The translations under genes and the position numbers were made by a program. The notes beneath the pieces are model-generated. The model had not been told where the DNA came from, did no database searches, and saw nothing but the letters and a program-made list of their open reading frames with translations. From Mesorhizobium sp. CA14 (GTDB lineage Bacteria > Pseudomonadota > Alphaproteobacteria > Rhizobiales > Rhizobiaceae), in contig NZ_JAIUHR010000032.1 in the NCBI RefSeq assembly GCF_020165195.1, forward strand, positions 1 through 64,000: DNA of 64,000 nt. Reading direction: 5' to 3'. Below, piece by piece: positions 53,489-61,300 of this stretch (its first letter is position 1; each line of letters opens with the position of its first letter).

Positions 53489-53872
53489 ATGCGCAAGCTT
53501 ATCTCCACCGGCTCCCCTTTCGAGAAAACCGCGGGCTATTCGCGCGCGGTGGTGCAGGGCGACTGGTGTTTTGTCTCCGGCACGACCGGCTATGATTATG
53601 CCACAATGACCATGCCCGACACGGTCGAAGCGCAGACGCGCAATTGCCTTGCCACCATCGCCAAGGCGCTGGCCGAGGGCGGGTTCGACTTGGCCGATGT
53701 GGTGCGGGCGCGCTACTACATCATCGACCAGGCCCATGTTGACGTCGTCTTCCCGATCCTCGGCGAGGCGTTCGGCGACATCCGCCCGGCGGCGACGATG
53801 ATCGTGTGCCAGCTCAACAAGCCGGAGATGAAGATCGAGATCGAGGTGACGGCGCTGAGGCGCACGGAATAG
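53489..53872 (+). CDS. RidA-family protein
   Basis: 127 residues of the YjgF/YER057c/UK114 family: STGSPFEKTAGYSRAVVQGD, CFVSGTTGYDY, NCLATIAKALAEGGFDLADV, RARYYIID, and RPAATMIVCQLNKPEMKIEI containing the region of the catalytic Arg. Members hydrolyse reactive enamines and imines from amino-acid metabolism. Ten bases precede the VOC-family gene, so the two are likely co-transcribed. Confidence 0.9.
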   Translation: MRKLISTGSPFEKTAGYSRAVVQGDWCFVSGTTGYDYATMTMPDTVEAQTRNCLATIAKALAEGGFDLADVVRARYYIIDQAHVDVVFPILGEAFGDIRPAATMIVCQLNKPEMKIEIEVTALRRTE

Positions 53873-53882
53873 GAGCTAAGGG

Positions 53883-54233
53883 ATGGCGGTTCGGCGCATC
53901 GTAACCAATATCGCCACACAGGACATCGCGGCGGCGAAGCGCTTCTATCATGACGTGCTCGGCCTCGATCTGCTCATGGATATGGGCTGGATCGCCACCT
54001 ACGGGTCCGAGGAGCGGATGCAGGTGCAGGTGAGCTTCATGGCGCAAGGCGGATCGGACACGCCGGTGCCGGACCTGTCGATCGAGGTCGACGATGTGGA
54101 CGCGGCGCTTGCAGGCATGGAGAAGGCAGGCTTCGCCATCGAATACGGCCCGGCCGACGAGCCCTGGGGCGTGCGGCGCTTCTATGTGCGCGATCCGTTC
54201 GGGCGGCTGGTGAATATTCTGTCGCATCGGTAG
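53883..54233 (+). CDS. VOC/glyoxalase-superfamily protein
   Basis: 116 residues with two beta-alpha-beta-beta-beta modules: IVTNIATQDIAAAKRFYHDV at the start and WGVRRFYVRDPFGRLVNILS at the end, the usual glyoxalase/bleomycin-resistance pattern. Substrate unknown. Follows the RidA gene by 10 bp. Confidence 0.88.
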   Translation: MAVRRIVTNIATQDIAAAKRFYHDVLGLDLLMDMGWIATYGSEERMQVQVSFMAQGGSDTPVPDLSIEVDDVDAALAGMEKAGFAIEYGPADEPWGVRRFYVRDPFGRLVNILSHR

Positions 54234-54249
54234 GCGCTGTTCCAGCTTG

Positions 54250-54382
54250 GGTTCCTCGCCCCCACGAAGTGGGTGAGAGGTGGCTCGGCGAAGCCGAGAC
54301 GGAGAGGGGGGCCCTACGAAGGCCCCCGCTCCGTCCGCTTCGCGGACACCTCTCCCCCGCCTCTGGCGGGGGCGAGGAACCC
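54250..54382. repeat. 133-bp palindromic mosaic repeat (family A, copy 4)
   Basis: Terminal inverted repeats GGGTTCCTCGCCCCC (54250-54264) and GGGGGCGAGGAACCC (54368-54382). The internal blocks include GGCTCGGCGAAGCCGAGACG and CCGTCCGCTTCGCGGACACC, both hairpin-forming. Sits between the VOC gene and leuB. Confidence 0.75.
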
Positions 54383-54487
54383 ACGCCACGCCAGACGAGT
54401 CTCGCAATGTCCCGTCATCCCCTTGCGCCGCAACCGCTTGGCGTTTAGCAAGACGCCGGTTCAATTTCTCTCCCGGGACGGTTCTCC

Positions 54488-55591
54488 ATGGCTTCGAAAA
54501 ATCTCTTCCTGCTCGCCGGCGACGGCATCGGCCCCGAGGCCATGGCCGAGGTGAAGAAGCTGATCAAGGCCATGAACGACAGGCTGGGCAGCGGCTTTGC
54601 CACCGACGAGGGGCTGGTCGGCGGCTGCGCCTATGACGCACATGGCGCGGCGATCTCCGATGCCGACATGGCGAAGGCGATGGCAGCGGACGCCGTGCTG
54701 TTCGGCGCCGTCGGCGGGCCGAAATGGGATACCGTGCCTTACGAGGTGCGCCCCGAGGCCGGACTGCTGCGCCTGCGCAAGGACATGGAGCTGTTCGCCA
54801 ATCTCAGACCGGCGATCTGCTATCCGGCTTTGGCCGCTTCCTCCTCGCTCAAGCAGGAGGTGGTCGAGGGCCTGGATATCCTTATCGTGCGCGAGCTGAC
54901 CGGCGGCGTCTATTTCGGCGAGCCGAAGCAGATCATCGATCTCGGCAACGGCCAGAAGCGCGGCATCGACACCCAGGTCTACGACACGTTCGAGATCGAG
55001 CGCATTTCGGGCGTCGCCTTCGAGCTGGCGCGCACGCGCAAGAACCACGTCACCTCGATGGAAAAGCGCAACGTCATGAAGTCGGGCGTTTTGTGGAACG
55101 AGGTCGTCTCGCAGACCCACAAGGCGCGCTATTCCGACGTCAAGCTCGACCATATGCTGGCCGATGCCGGCGGCATGCAGCTGGTGCGCTGGCCAAAACA
55201 GTTCGACGTTATCGTCACCGACAATCTGTTCGGCGACATGCTCTCCGACATTGCGGCCATGCTCACCGGCTCGATCGGCATGCTGCCGTCGGCCTCGCTC
55301 GGCGCGCCGGACGCCAAGACCAAGAAGCGCAAGGCGCTTTACGAGCCGGTGCACGGCTCGGCGCCCGACATCGCCGGCAAGGGCATCGCCAACCCGATCG
55401 CGATGATCGCGTCCTTCGCCATGTGCCTGCGCTATTCCTTCGGCATGGTCGCCGAGGCCGACAGACTGGAAGCGGCCATCGCCGCCGTGCTCGACGACGG
55501 CCTGCGCACCAAGGACATTTTCTCGGCCGGCATGAAGGAAGTCGGGACCACCGAAATGGGCGACGCCATCATCGCCAAGTTCCTGGGATGA
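54488..55591 (+). CDS. leuB: 3-isopropylmalate dehydrogenase
   Basis: NAD+-dependent oxidative decarboxylation of 3-isopropylmalate in leucine synthesis. 367 residues: FLLAGDGIGPEAMAEVKKLI, GAVGGPKWDTVPYEVRPEAG, the substrate-binding ERISGVAFELARTRKNHVTS, DNLFGDMLSDIAAMLTGSIG and EPVHGSAPDIAGKGIANPIA. Full length. Preceded by a family-A repeat; no leader peptide or attenuator is evident. Confidence 0.95.
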   Translation: MASKNLFLLAGDGIGPEAMAEVKKLIKAMNDRLGSGFATDEGLVGGCAYDAHGAAISDADMAKAMAADAVLFGAVGGPKWDTVPYEVRPEAGLLRLRKDMELFANLRPAICYPALAASSSLKQEVVEGLDILIVRELTGGVYFGEPKQIIDLGNGQKRGIDTQVYDTFEIERISGVAFELARTRKNHVTSMEKRNVMKSGVLWNEVVSQTHKARYSDVKLDHMLADAGGMQLVRWPKQFDVIVTDNLFGDMLSDIAAMLTGSIGMLPSASLGAPDAKTKKRKALYEPVHGSAPDIAGKGIANPIAMIASFAMCLRYSFGMVAEADRLEAAIAAVLDDGLRTKDIFSAGMKEVGTTEMGDAIIAKFLG

Positions 55592-55644
55592 TCTTATGAC
55601 CGTCGACATTCGCTGGGCGAGGGTCGACATTGCGCGTCCCACGC

Positions 55645-55840
55645 CTTCGTCATTCTATGGCGCAGCAAGGAGCGAAGCGACGCAGCGCAGGCCATAGAAT
55701 CCATTCCGTGACCTATGAGCGTCGCAGCTGTTCAGAACGGCTCCCTGTTCTGCGTCGTCCCTATTCTTCGCGCGAGGTCACGGAATGGATCCTCGGGTCT
55801 ACGCGTCCGCTTCGCTCCGCTCCGCCCGTGGATGACGAAG
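55645..55840. repeat. composite repeat of paired hairpins (family D, copy 2)
   Basis: Outer ends CTTCGTCAT and ATGACGAAG are inverted. The left hairpin has stem TTCTATGG (55653-55660) / CCATAGAA (55692-55699), against TCCTAGGG/CCCTAGGA in copy 1. GTCACGGAATGGATCC near 55770-55795 is the inverted partner of GGCCATAGAATCCATTCCGTGAC-type sequence near 55691-55713. No gene is seen in 55592-55928. Confidence 0.75.
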
Positions 55841-55928
55841 TTCGGACGTTTCGGCCAATCTCGGACGTTGCGATTTGCCGCTGAAAAGAACGCCGGCGCT
55901 CGCCGCGGGCCTGCCTTCCGTCGCGATC

Positions 55929-57800
55929 CTACGCTGGCCGCTTCTTCTGCTTCTTGCGCTTTGCCGGCTGGTCGGGTTTCGGCCCCTCGAACTTTGGCTT
56001 GTCGAACTTCGCCTTTGCCGGCTTCTTCGCCCAGGATTTTGACCCCGGCGCCGCGGCAGGCTGACGCTCGCCTGGCGCCCGCTTCTCGAATCCGAGCGCA
56101 CCCTGGTCGAAAGACCGCTTGCCGCGATGCGGCTTTTTCTCCGGCCTCGGCGGCTGGTAGCCGGCGCGCGACAGGTCCGGCGTGCCATCGATCCGCCTGA
56201 CCGCGATGCTGCCCTGCAGCTTGCGGTCGGGGCCGATCGCGGCGACGAACCGGTCGGCCCAGTCGGCGGCGATCTGCACGAAGGTTTCCTCCGGCTGCAT
56301 CTTGATGGCGCCGATCTCGCGCTTGGACATGCCGGCGGTGCGGCACAGCATCGGGATCAGCCAGCGCGGCTCGGCATTCTGCCGGCGGCCGACCGAGAGC
56401 GAGAACCAGACGCTGTCGCCGAAATCGTCGCGGCGGGCGGGTGCTTCTTCGCGGCGCGCGAACTTCTCTTTCGACGGCGCGAAGGGTGCGACGTCGATCA
56501 AATCCTCGGGCGCCGAGCGGCTTGCACGGCAAAGCCGCACGAAGGCTGCGGCCACCAATTCGGCGCCGTGCCGTTCCAGGAGCGCCGCGGCGAAGTCGCG
56601 CTCCTCCTCCTTCACCGGCTCGCCGAAGGAAGGGTCGGCCAGGATGCGCTCGTCATCGCGCCTCAGCACCTCGTCGGCCGAGGGTGGGCTCGCCCATGTC
56701 GCGGTCAGGCCGGCATTGGCGAGCAGCCGCTCGGCGCGCCGGCGGGCATTGCCCGGCACGATCAGCGCGCTGACACCCTTGCGGCCGGCGCGTCCGGTGC
56801 GGCCGCTGCGGTGCAGCAGCGTCTCCGGGTTGCTCGGCAGGTCGGCATGGATGACGAGATCGAGATTGGGCAGATCGATGCCGCGCGCCGCGACATCCGT
56901 CGCGATGCAGACCTTCGCGCGGCCGTCGCGCATCGCCTGCAGGGCGTGGCTGCGCTCGTTCTGGCTGAGCTCGCCGGACAGCGCCACCACCGCAAAATTG
57001 CGGTTGTTGAAGCGCGCGGTGAGATGATTGACGGCGGCGCGCGTGTTGCAGAACACCATCGCGTTGCCCGCTTCGTAATAGCGCAGCACGTTGATGATGG
57101 CGTTCTCGCGATCGGCGGGCGCGACCGAGAGCGCCCGGTACTCGATGTCGAGATGCTGCTTTGCCTCGCCGCCGGCCGAGATGCGCACGGCGTCGCGCTG
57201 GTAGCTCTTAGCCAGCGTGGCGATGGAGCGCGGCACGGTGGCGGAAAACATCAGCGTGCGGCGCCCGGCGGGTGCTGCGTCGAGAATGAATTCGAGGTCC
57301 TCGCGGAAGCCGAGGTCGAGCATCTCGTCGGCCTCGTCCAGCACCACCGCTTTCAGCGCCGACATGTCGAGCGCGCCGCGCGTGATGTGGTCGCGCAGCC
57401 GGCCCGGCGTGCCGACGACGATGTGAGCGCCGCGCTCCAGCGCGCGCCGCTCGGTGCGCATGTCCATGCCGCCGACGCAGGAGGCGATCTCGGCGCCGGT
57501 CAGCTCGTAAAGCCATTCCAGCTCGCGCCGCACCTGCAACGCCAGCTCGCGCGTCGGCGCCACGACCAGGCCGAGCGGCGCGCCGGCCCCGGCAAACCGC
57601 TCAGCGCCGCCAAGCAGGGTCGGCGCCACGGCAAGGCCGAAGGCGACGGTCTTGCCGGAGCCGGTCTGCGCCGATACCAGCGCGTCGGCCCCGCCGAGCT
57701 CAGGCCCAAGCACCGCCTTCTGCACCGGCGTCAGCGCCGAATAACCGCGCTTTTCCAGCGCCTGCGCCAGCGCGGGAACAATCGTTTCGAAACTGGACAT
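55929..57800 (-). CDS. DEAD-box RNA helicase with DbpA-like RNA-binding domain
   Basis: 623 residues. All helicase motifs are present: Q-motif GYSALTPVQKAVL, motif I SAQTGSGKT, Ia APTRELALQ, II LDEADEMLDLGF, III MFSAT, IV FCNTRAAV, V ATDVAARGIDLP, VI HRSGRTGRAGRKG. Residues about 455-540 form a DbpA-type RNA-recognition domain (VWFSLSVGRRQNAEPRWLIP; EIGAIKMQPEETFVQIAADW), then a Lys/Pro-rich basic tail. Likely acts in ribosome assembly or cold adaptation. Not clearly DbpA or DeaD by eye. Confidence 0.92.
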   Translation of the reverse strand: MSSFETIVPALAQALEKRGYSALTPVQKAVLGPELGGADALVSAQTGSGKTVAFGLAVAPTLLGGAERFAGAGAPLGLVVAPTRELALQVRRELEWLYELTGAEIASCVGGMDMRTERRALERGAHIVVGTPGRLRDHITRGALDMSALKAVVLDEADEMLDLGFREDLEFILDAAPAGRRTLMFSATVPRSIATLAKSYQRDAVRISAGGEAKQHLDIEYRALSVAPADRENAIINVLRYYEAGNAMVFCNTRAAVNHLTARFNNRNFAVVALSGELSQNERSHALQAMRDGRAKVCIATDVAARGIDLPNLDLVIHADLPSNPETLLHRSGRTGRAGRKGVSALIVPGNARRRAERLLANAGLTATWASPPSADEVLRRDDERILADPSFGEPVKEEERDFAAALLERHGAELVAAAFVRLCRASRSAPEDLIDVAPFAPSKEKFARREEAPARRDDFGDSVWFSLSVGRRQNAEPRWLIPMLCRTAGMSKREIGAIKMQPEETFVQIAADWADRFVAAIGPDRKLQGSIAVRRIDGTPDLSRAGYQPPRPEKKPHRGKRSFDQGALGFEKRAPGERQPAAAPGSKSWAKKPAKAKFDKPKFEGPKPDQPAKRKKQKKRPA

Positions 57801-57948
57801 CGTCTTCTTTCGGAATTCGGGGTTCTGCGCTCGTCATGGAGCACAAGGCCGGCACCGCGCCAGCCAAGAGAGTTTGGGCGTTCGTACTTCCTGCGGCCGT
57901 TATTGTACAGAGCAGTGCGCAGCGCGGCGATTGGCGAAACCGCTGACG

Positions 57949-58141
57949 AGAGCGCCCCTCTCCCCGTCACTATACGGGGATAGGATGCCGGCAGGCAGGT
58001 GAGGGGCAGCGCGAACGCTGACAGGCAGCCAACGGGGGAGACCCTCACTTCCGGACAAGCTAACTGTCGAAGCCGGCGCCGCCCCTCATCCGCCCTTCGG
58101 GCACCTTCTCCCCGTATAGTGACGGGGAGAAGGAGAGGCGC
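57949..58141. repeat. inverted composite repeat (family B, copies 1 and 2)
   Basis: Left end GCGCCCCTCTCCCCGTCACT and right end with AGTGACGGGGAGAAGGAGAG face each other. Inner blocks TGAGGGGCAGCG and CGCCCCTCATCCGCCC are the family's other end. A third copy lies at 59598-59650. The remaining parts of 57801-58359 hold no supported gene. Confidence 0.7.
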
Positions 58142-58359
58142 TACGCCGATTGACTCTTCCATCAAACCGCGTAAAAGCCCGCGTCGAACGGGATCGATTT
58201 TCCGATGCGCGGCCTTTTGATGGCTCTTCTTGCATTCGATGCCCCCAGCCTCAATGCGAACCATTGGGCCGGGCGCGTCGGCGCGTCCCCTCGTTCCAGC
58301 AAAACTACGGCCAAAACCACCACCAAAACGGCGTGATTCCCTTGGCCTAACCACCCTCT

Positions 58360-58407
58360 CCCGGGTCCGGCCCGGGGGACGAAACCCGCATGAGGCCGGC
58401 GGGTTTT
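58360..58407 (+). terminator. two hairpins in the asd leader, the second terminator-like
   Basis: CCCGGG - TCCGG - CCCGGG at 58360-58376, then AAACCCGC (58382-58389) / GCGGGTTT (58399-58406) followed by TTCTC. They end 38 bp before the asd ATG, so the second hairpin is either an upstream terminator or an attenuator-like element in the asd transcript. Confidence 0.5.
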
Positions 58408-58444
58408 CTCCAACAACCAAGCGGAGAGGGACAGGAGATATCAG

Positions 58445-59479
58445 ATGAGTTTCAAGGTTGCGGTAGTCGGCGCCACGGGCAATGTGGGCCGCGAAATGCT
58501 CAACATTCTGGACGAGCGCGGCTTCCCGGTGAGCGAGGTGGTGGCGCTGGCGTCGCGGCGCAGCCAGGGCACCGAAGTGTCCTTCGGCGACCGCACGCTG
58601 AAGGTCAAGGCGCTCGACCAGTATGATTTTTCCGACACCGACATCTGCGTCATGTCCGCGGGCGGCAACGTGTCGAAGGAATGGTCGCCCAAGATCGGCA
58701 AGCAGGGCTGCGTCGTCATCGATAATTCGTCGGCCTTCCGCTACGATCAGGACGTTCCGCTGATCGTGCCGGAAGTGAACCCGGACGCGATCTCGCTGTT
58801 CACGCGCAAGAATATCATCGCCAACCCGAACTGCTCGACGGCGCAGCTGGTCGTGGCGCTGAAGCCGCTGCACGACGTCGCCACCATCAAGCGCGTCGTC
58901 GTCGCCACCTATCAGTCGGTCTCCGGCGCCGGCAAGGAAGGCATGGACGAGCTCTTCACCCAGACCCGCGCGGTCTTCGTCGCCGACCAGGTCGACGTCA
59001 AGAAGTTCACCAAGCGCATCGCCTTCAACGTCATTCCGCATATCGACGTCTTCCTCGACGACGGCTTCACCAAGGAAGAGTGGAAGATGGTGGCCGAGAC
59101 CAAGAAGATGCTCGACCCCAAGATCAAGCTGACGGCGACCTGCGTGCGCGTGCCGGTGTTCATCGGCCATTCGGAAGCGGTCAACATCGAGTTCGAGAAG
59201 CCGATCACGGCGGATGAGGCGCGCGAAATCCTGCGCGAGGCGCCCGGATGCCAGGTGCTCGATAAGCGCGAGAACGGCGGCTATATCACGCCGCTGGAAT
59301 CGGCCGGCGAGGACGCCACCTTCATCTCGCGCATCCGTGAGGATTCGACCGTCGACAACGGCCTGTCGATGTGGGTGGTCTCCGACAATCTGCGCAAGGG
59401 CGCGGCGTTGAACGCCGTTCAGATCGCCGAGCTCCTGGTCGAGCGCGGCCTGATCCAGCCCAAGAAGAAGGCGGCCTGA
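58445..59479 (+). CDS. asd: aspartate-semialdehyde dehydrogenase
   Basis: Reduces aspartyl phosphate to aspartate semialdehyde, the branch point for lysine, diaminopimelate, threonine and methionine. 344 residues: NADP site KVAVVGATGNVGREML, catalytic Cys in IIANPNCSTAQLVVALKPLH, ATYQSVSGAGKEGMDEL, and the active-site His in VRVPVFIGHSEAVNIEF. GGACAGGAG precedes the ATG. Full length and intact. Confidence 0.95.
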   Translation: MSFKVAVVGATGNVGREMLNILDERGFPVSEVVALASRRSQGTEVSFGDRTLKVKALDQYDFSDTDICVMSAGGNVSKEWSPKIGKQGCVVIDNSSAFRYDQDVPLIVPEVNPDAISLFTRKNIIANPNCSTAQLVVALKPLHDVATIKRVVVATYQSVSGAGKEGMDELFTQTRAVFVADQVDVKKFTKRIAFNVIPHIDVFLDDGFTKEEWKMVAETKKMLDPKIKLTATCVRVPVFIGHSEAVNIEFEKPITADEAREILREAPGCQVLDKRENGGYITPLESAGEDATFISRIREDSTVDNGLSMWVVSDNLRKGAALNAVQIAELLVERGLIQPKKKAA

Positions 59480-59597
59480 CGGCAGTTTGTTTTCGCTCAC
59501 GGGCCGCACCGCCGCTGCCGCGGCTGGCCTTGCGCGGGCGCGCCGGACGACCGGCGGCCTGCGGTCGCAGGCTCGGCCTTCGGCCGTGGCGCTTCTT

Positions 59598-59650
59598 CCT
59601 TCTCCCCGTTCAACGGGGAGAAGGTGCCCGAAGGGCGGATGAGGGGCAGC
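59598..59650. repeat. intergenic repeat (family B, copy 3)
   Basis: TTCTCCCCGTTCAACGGGGA hairpin followed by AAGGTGCCCGAAGGGCGGAT and GAGGGGCAGCG. Reverse orientation of the 58081-58135 copy, with the central TATAGTGA changed to TTCAA. Confidence 0.7.
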
Positions 59651-59656
59651 GCCGGC

Positions 59657-60103
59657 ATGTCCAGTTTTCCTGAGATCTTACTGCGCCCAGCCACAAGCTC
59701 AGACGCCGCCGCCATCGCAATCACGATGCGCGCGTCGCTGAATGCCTTCGACTGGATGCCGTTGTTGCACACGCCCGAGGAGGACCTCTTCTTCATCCGC
59801 GACATCGTCCTGCCCGAGCAGCAGGTGACGGTCGTCGCAACCGACGGCCGCATCGTCGGCTTTATCGCTGTCAATGAGGCTTGGGTCGACCAGTTCTATC
59901 TTGATCCGGCCTGGACAGGACAAGGCATCGGCACCCGGCTGCTTGCCACCGACGGCATGCCTCTGGTCAAGCTCCATTGCTTCCAGGTCAACACCGGCGC
60001 GCGCCGCTTCTACGAACGCCACGGTTTTCGCGCCGAGGCCTTCGGCGACGGCTCGGTCAATGAGGAAGGCTTGCCGGATATTCGCTATGTCCTCAGGCGC
60101 TGA
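59657..60103 (+). CDS. GNAT-family N-acetyltransferase
   Basis: 148 residues: ILLRPATSSDAAAIAITMRA at the start, VDQFYLDPAWTGQGIGTRLL with the acetyl-CoA loop (Q/R-x-x-G-x-G/A pattern), and VNTGARRFYERHGFRAEAFG at the end. The ATG at 59657 is chosen because upstream in-frame sequence is repeat DNA. Substrate unknown. Its 3' end overlaps the convergent ACT-domain gene by 11 bp. Confidence 0.88.
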   Translation: MSSFPEILLRPATSSDAAAIAITMRASLNAFDWMPLLHTPEEDLFFIRDIVLPEQQVTVVATDGRIVGFIAVNEAWVDQFYLDPAWTGQGIGTRLLATDGMPLVKLHCFQVNTGARRFYERHGFRAEAFGDGSVNEEGLPDIRYVLRR

Positions 60104-60512
60104 GCTCAGGCCCATTTTCGGCCGCCAGCTTGCGCAAGATGGCCAGCGCTTCCTCCGCCTGCTCCGCCGGCACGAACAGATGGTCATGATAGAAGGCCGA
60201 CACCGGATTGACGCCCATGCCGGCTGCCGCAAGCCGCGTCGTGATGGCGGCGAGGAAGCCGACGGCTTCCAGCGAGGAGTGAATGTCGAGCGTGATCATC
60301 CGGCTGCGGAACGTGCCGGCAAGGCCGGTTGCCTTCGCCTGGCTTTCGGCCAGGATCAGCGTCGTGCCCTCGTGCTCGATGAAGCGCATGACCGGCTCCA
60401 GGCCCTCCGGCAAGGCTGAGCCGGGCGGCAAGGTCGCGAAGACATAGACTTCCGGGTAAAGCTGCGGCGTCATCGATGCCAGCAGCTTTTGCAGGTTTGT
60501 TTCGCCGCTCAT
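60093..60512 (-). CDS. ACT-domain protein
   Basis: 139 residues with two ACT-like modules: YPEVYVFATLPPGSALPEGL and EGTTLILAESQAKATGLA, then RMITLDIHSSLEAVGFLAAI and DHLFVPAEQAEEALAILRKL. Matches the small DUF2241-type family seen across proteobacteria. Probably an amino-acid-binding regulator; ligand unknown. Confidence 0.85.
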   Translation of the reverse strand: MSGETNLQKLLASMTPQLYPEVYVFATLPPGSALPEGLEPVMRFIEHEGTTLILAESQAKATGLAGTFRSRMITLDIHSSLEAVGFLAAITTRLAAAGMGVNPVSAFYHDHLFVPAEQAEEALAILRKLAAENGPELSA

Positions 60513-60552
60513 GGTTTCCTTCCCCGGGATGCGCGTGGCGCTGTTCTTCTGT

Positions 60553-60628
60553 CTTGACCCAATTCCGGACGCGTGGCTACGGCGAAGGCGCCGAGCCCGA
60601 CCGCTTACATTTTTCCTGGAAATTGCTT
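60553..60628. repeat. dispersed repeat family E, long form
   Basis: GACCCAATTCCGGACGCGTG, the central GGCTACGGCGAAGGCGCCGA, and CATTTTTCCTGGAAATTGCT. Close match in layout to 9151-9224. Confidence 0.65.
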
Positions 60629-60677
60629 TCCGGGAGGACGTCCCGGAACATGTTCCCGGCCCTCAGGCTGGGTCGCC

Positions 60678-61127
60678 TCACGTTCGCGGATATCCTAAGG
60701 GTGGCCCGGTAATCTCCATGTCGAACTGGGTGGCGATCGCCTTGATTGCGGCCACGTCTCGCGGAATCTCCAGTCCCTGCACGGCAACCGTCGGGAAAAA
60801 ACCTTCGAGACCTCCCGGGGACAGGATGGCGATCCATTGCGCCGGCTCGACGACGACGAACGCGTGCTCAACGCCGGCGGGAATGTGGAATATTTCTCCG
60901 GCGCTGCGTTCGGAAGTTTCCCCGGCGCGCCAGAAGCGCAGCCGCCCTTGGAGAATGACGAAGATTTCGTCGGCCTCGAGATGGCGGTGGCGTGGCGGTC
61001 CGTCGCCCGGACCAGCATCGGATGCAAATGCTCCGAGCTTGCCGCCGGTCTCGCGCGCCGTCAGAAGCGTTTCGTAGTGCGTACCGTTCCAATCGGTCTG
61101 AGTACCAGGTGCTGCCCGCATTTGCAT
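60678..61127 (-). CDS. cupin-domain protein
   Basis: 149 residues of the cupin fold. Motif 1 is GDGPPRHRHLEADEIFVILQ with the metal-binding His-His-Glu set, and motif 2 is FHIPAGVEHAFVV with its His. Substrate unknown; similar proteins are dioxygenases or sensors. Start could also be GTG at 61136. Divergent from the LuxR-type regulator at 61301. Confidence 0.85.
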   Translation of the reverse strand: MQMRAAPGTQTDWNGTHYETLLTARETGGKLGAFASDAGPGDGPPRHRHLEADEIFVILQGRLRFWRAGETSERSAGEIFHIPAGVEHAFVVVEPAQWIAILSPGGLEGFFPTVAVQGLEIPRDVAAIKAIATQFDMEITGPPLGYPRT

Positions 61128-61300
61128 CTTCGCCACATGTGGTTGGAGTGAAGCTTGATGGCGTCACGATAGCTACACGCTGACCTCTGGCGGTCGCCTC
61201 GTATGAACATATGAGATGCGGCGGGGAATGGTTGTCAGCAAAGCCGGCTTCCGGCAAACTGCAGATCCCTTCAGGTGAGGGAGCGTTGGAACCGGCGCGC

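Noticed and set aside
57731..59509. 592-residue minus-strand frame over asd and the repeats
   Set aside because: Antisense to asd and running through repeat DNA, with no domain pattern.
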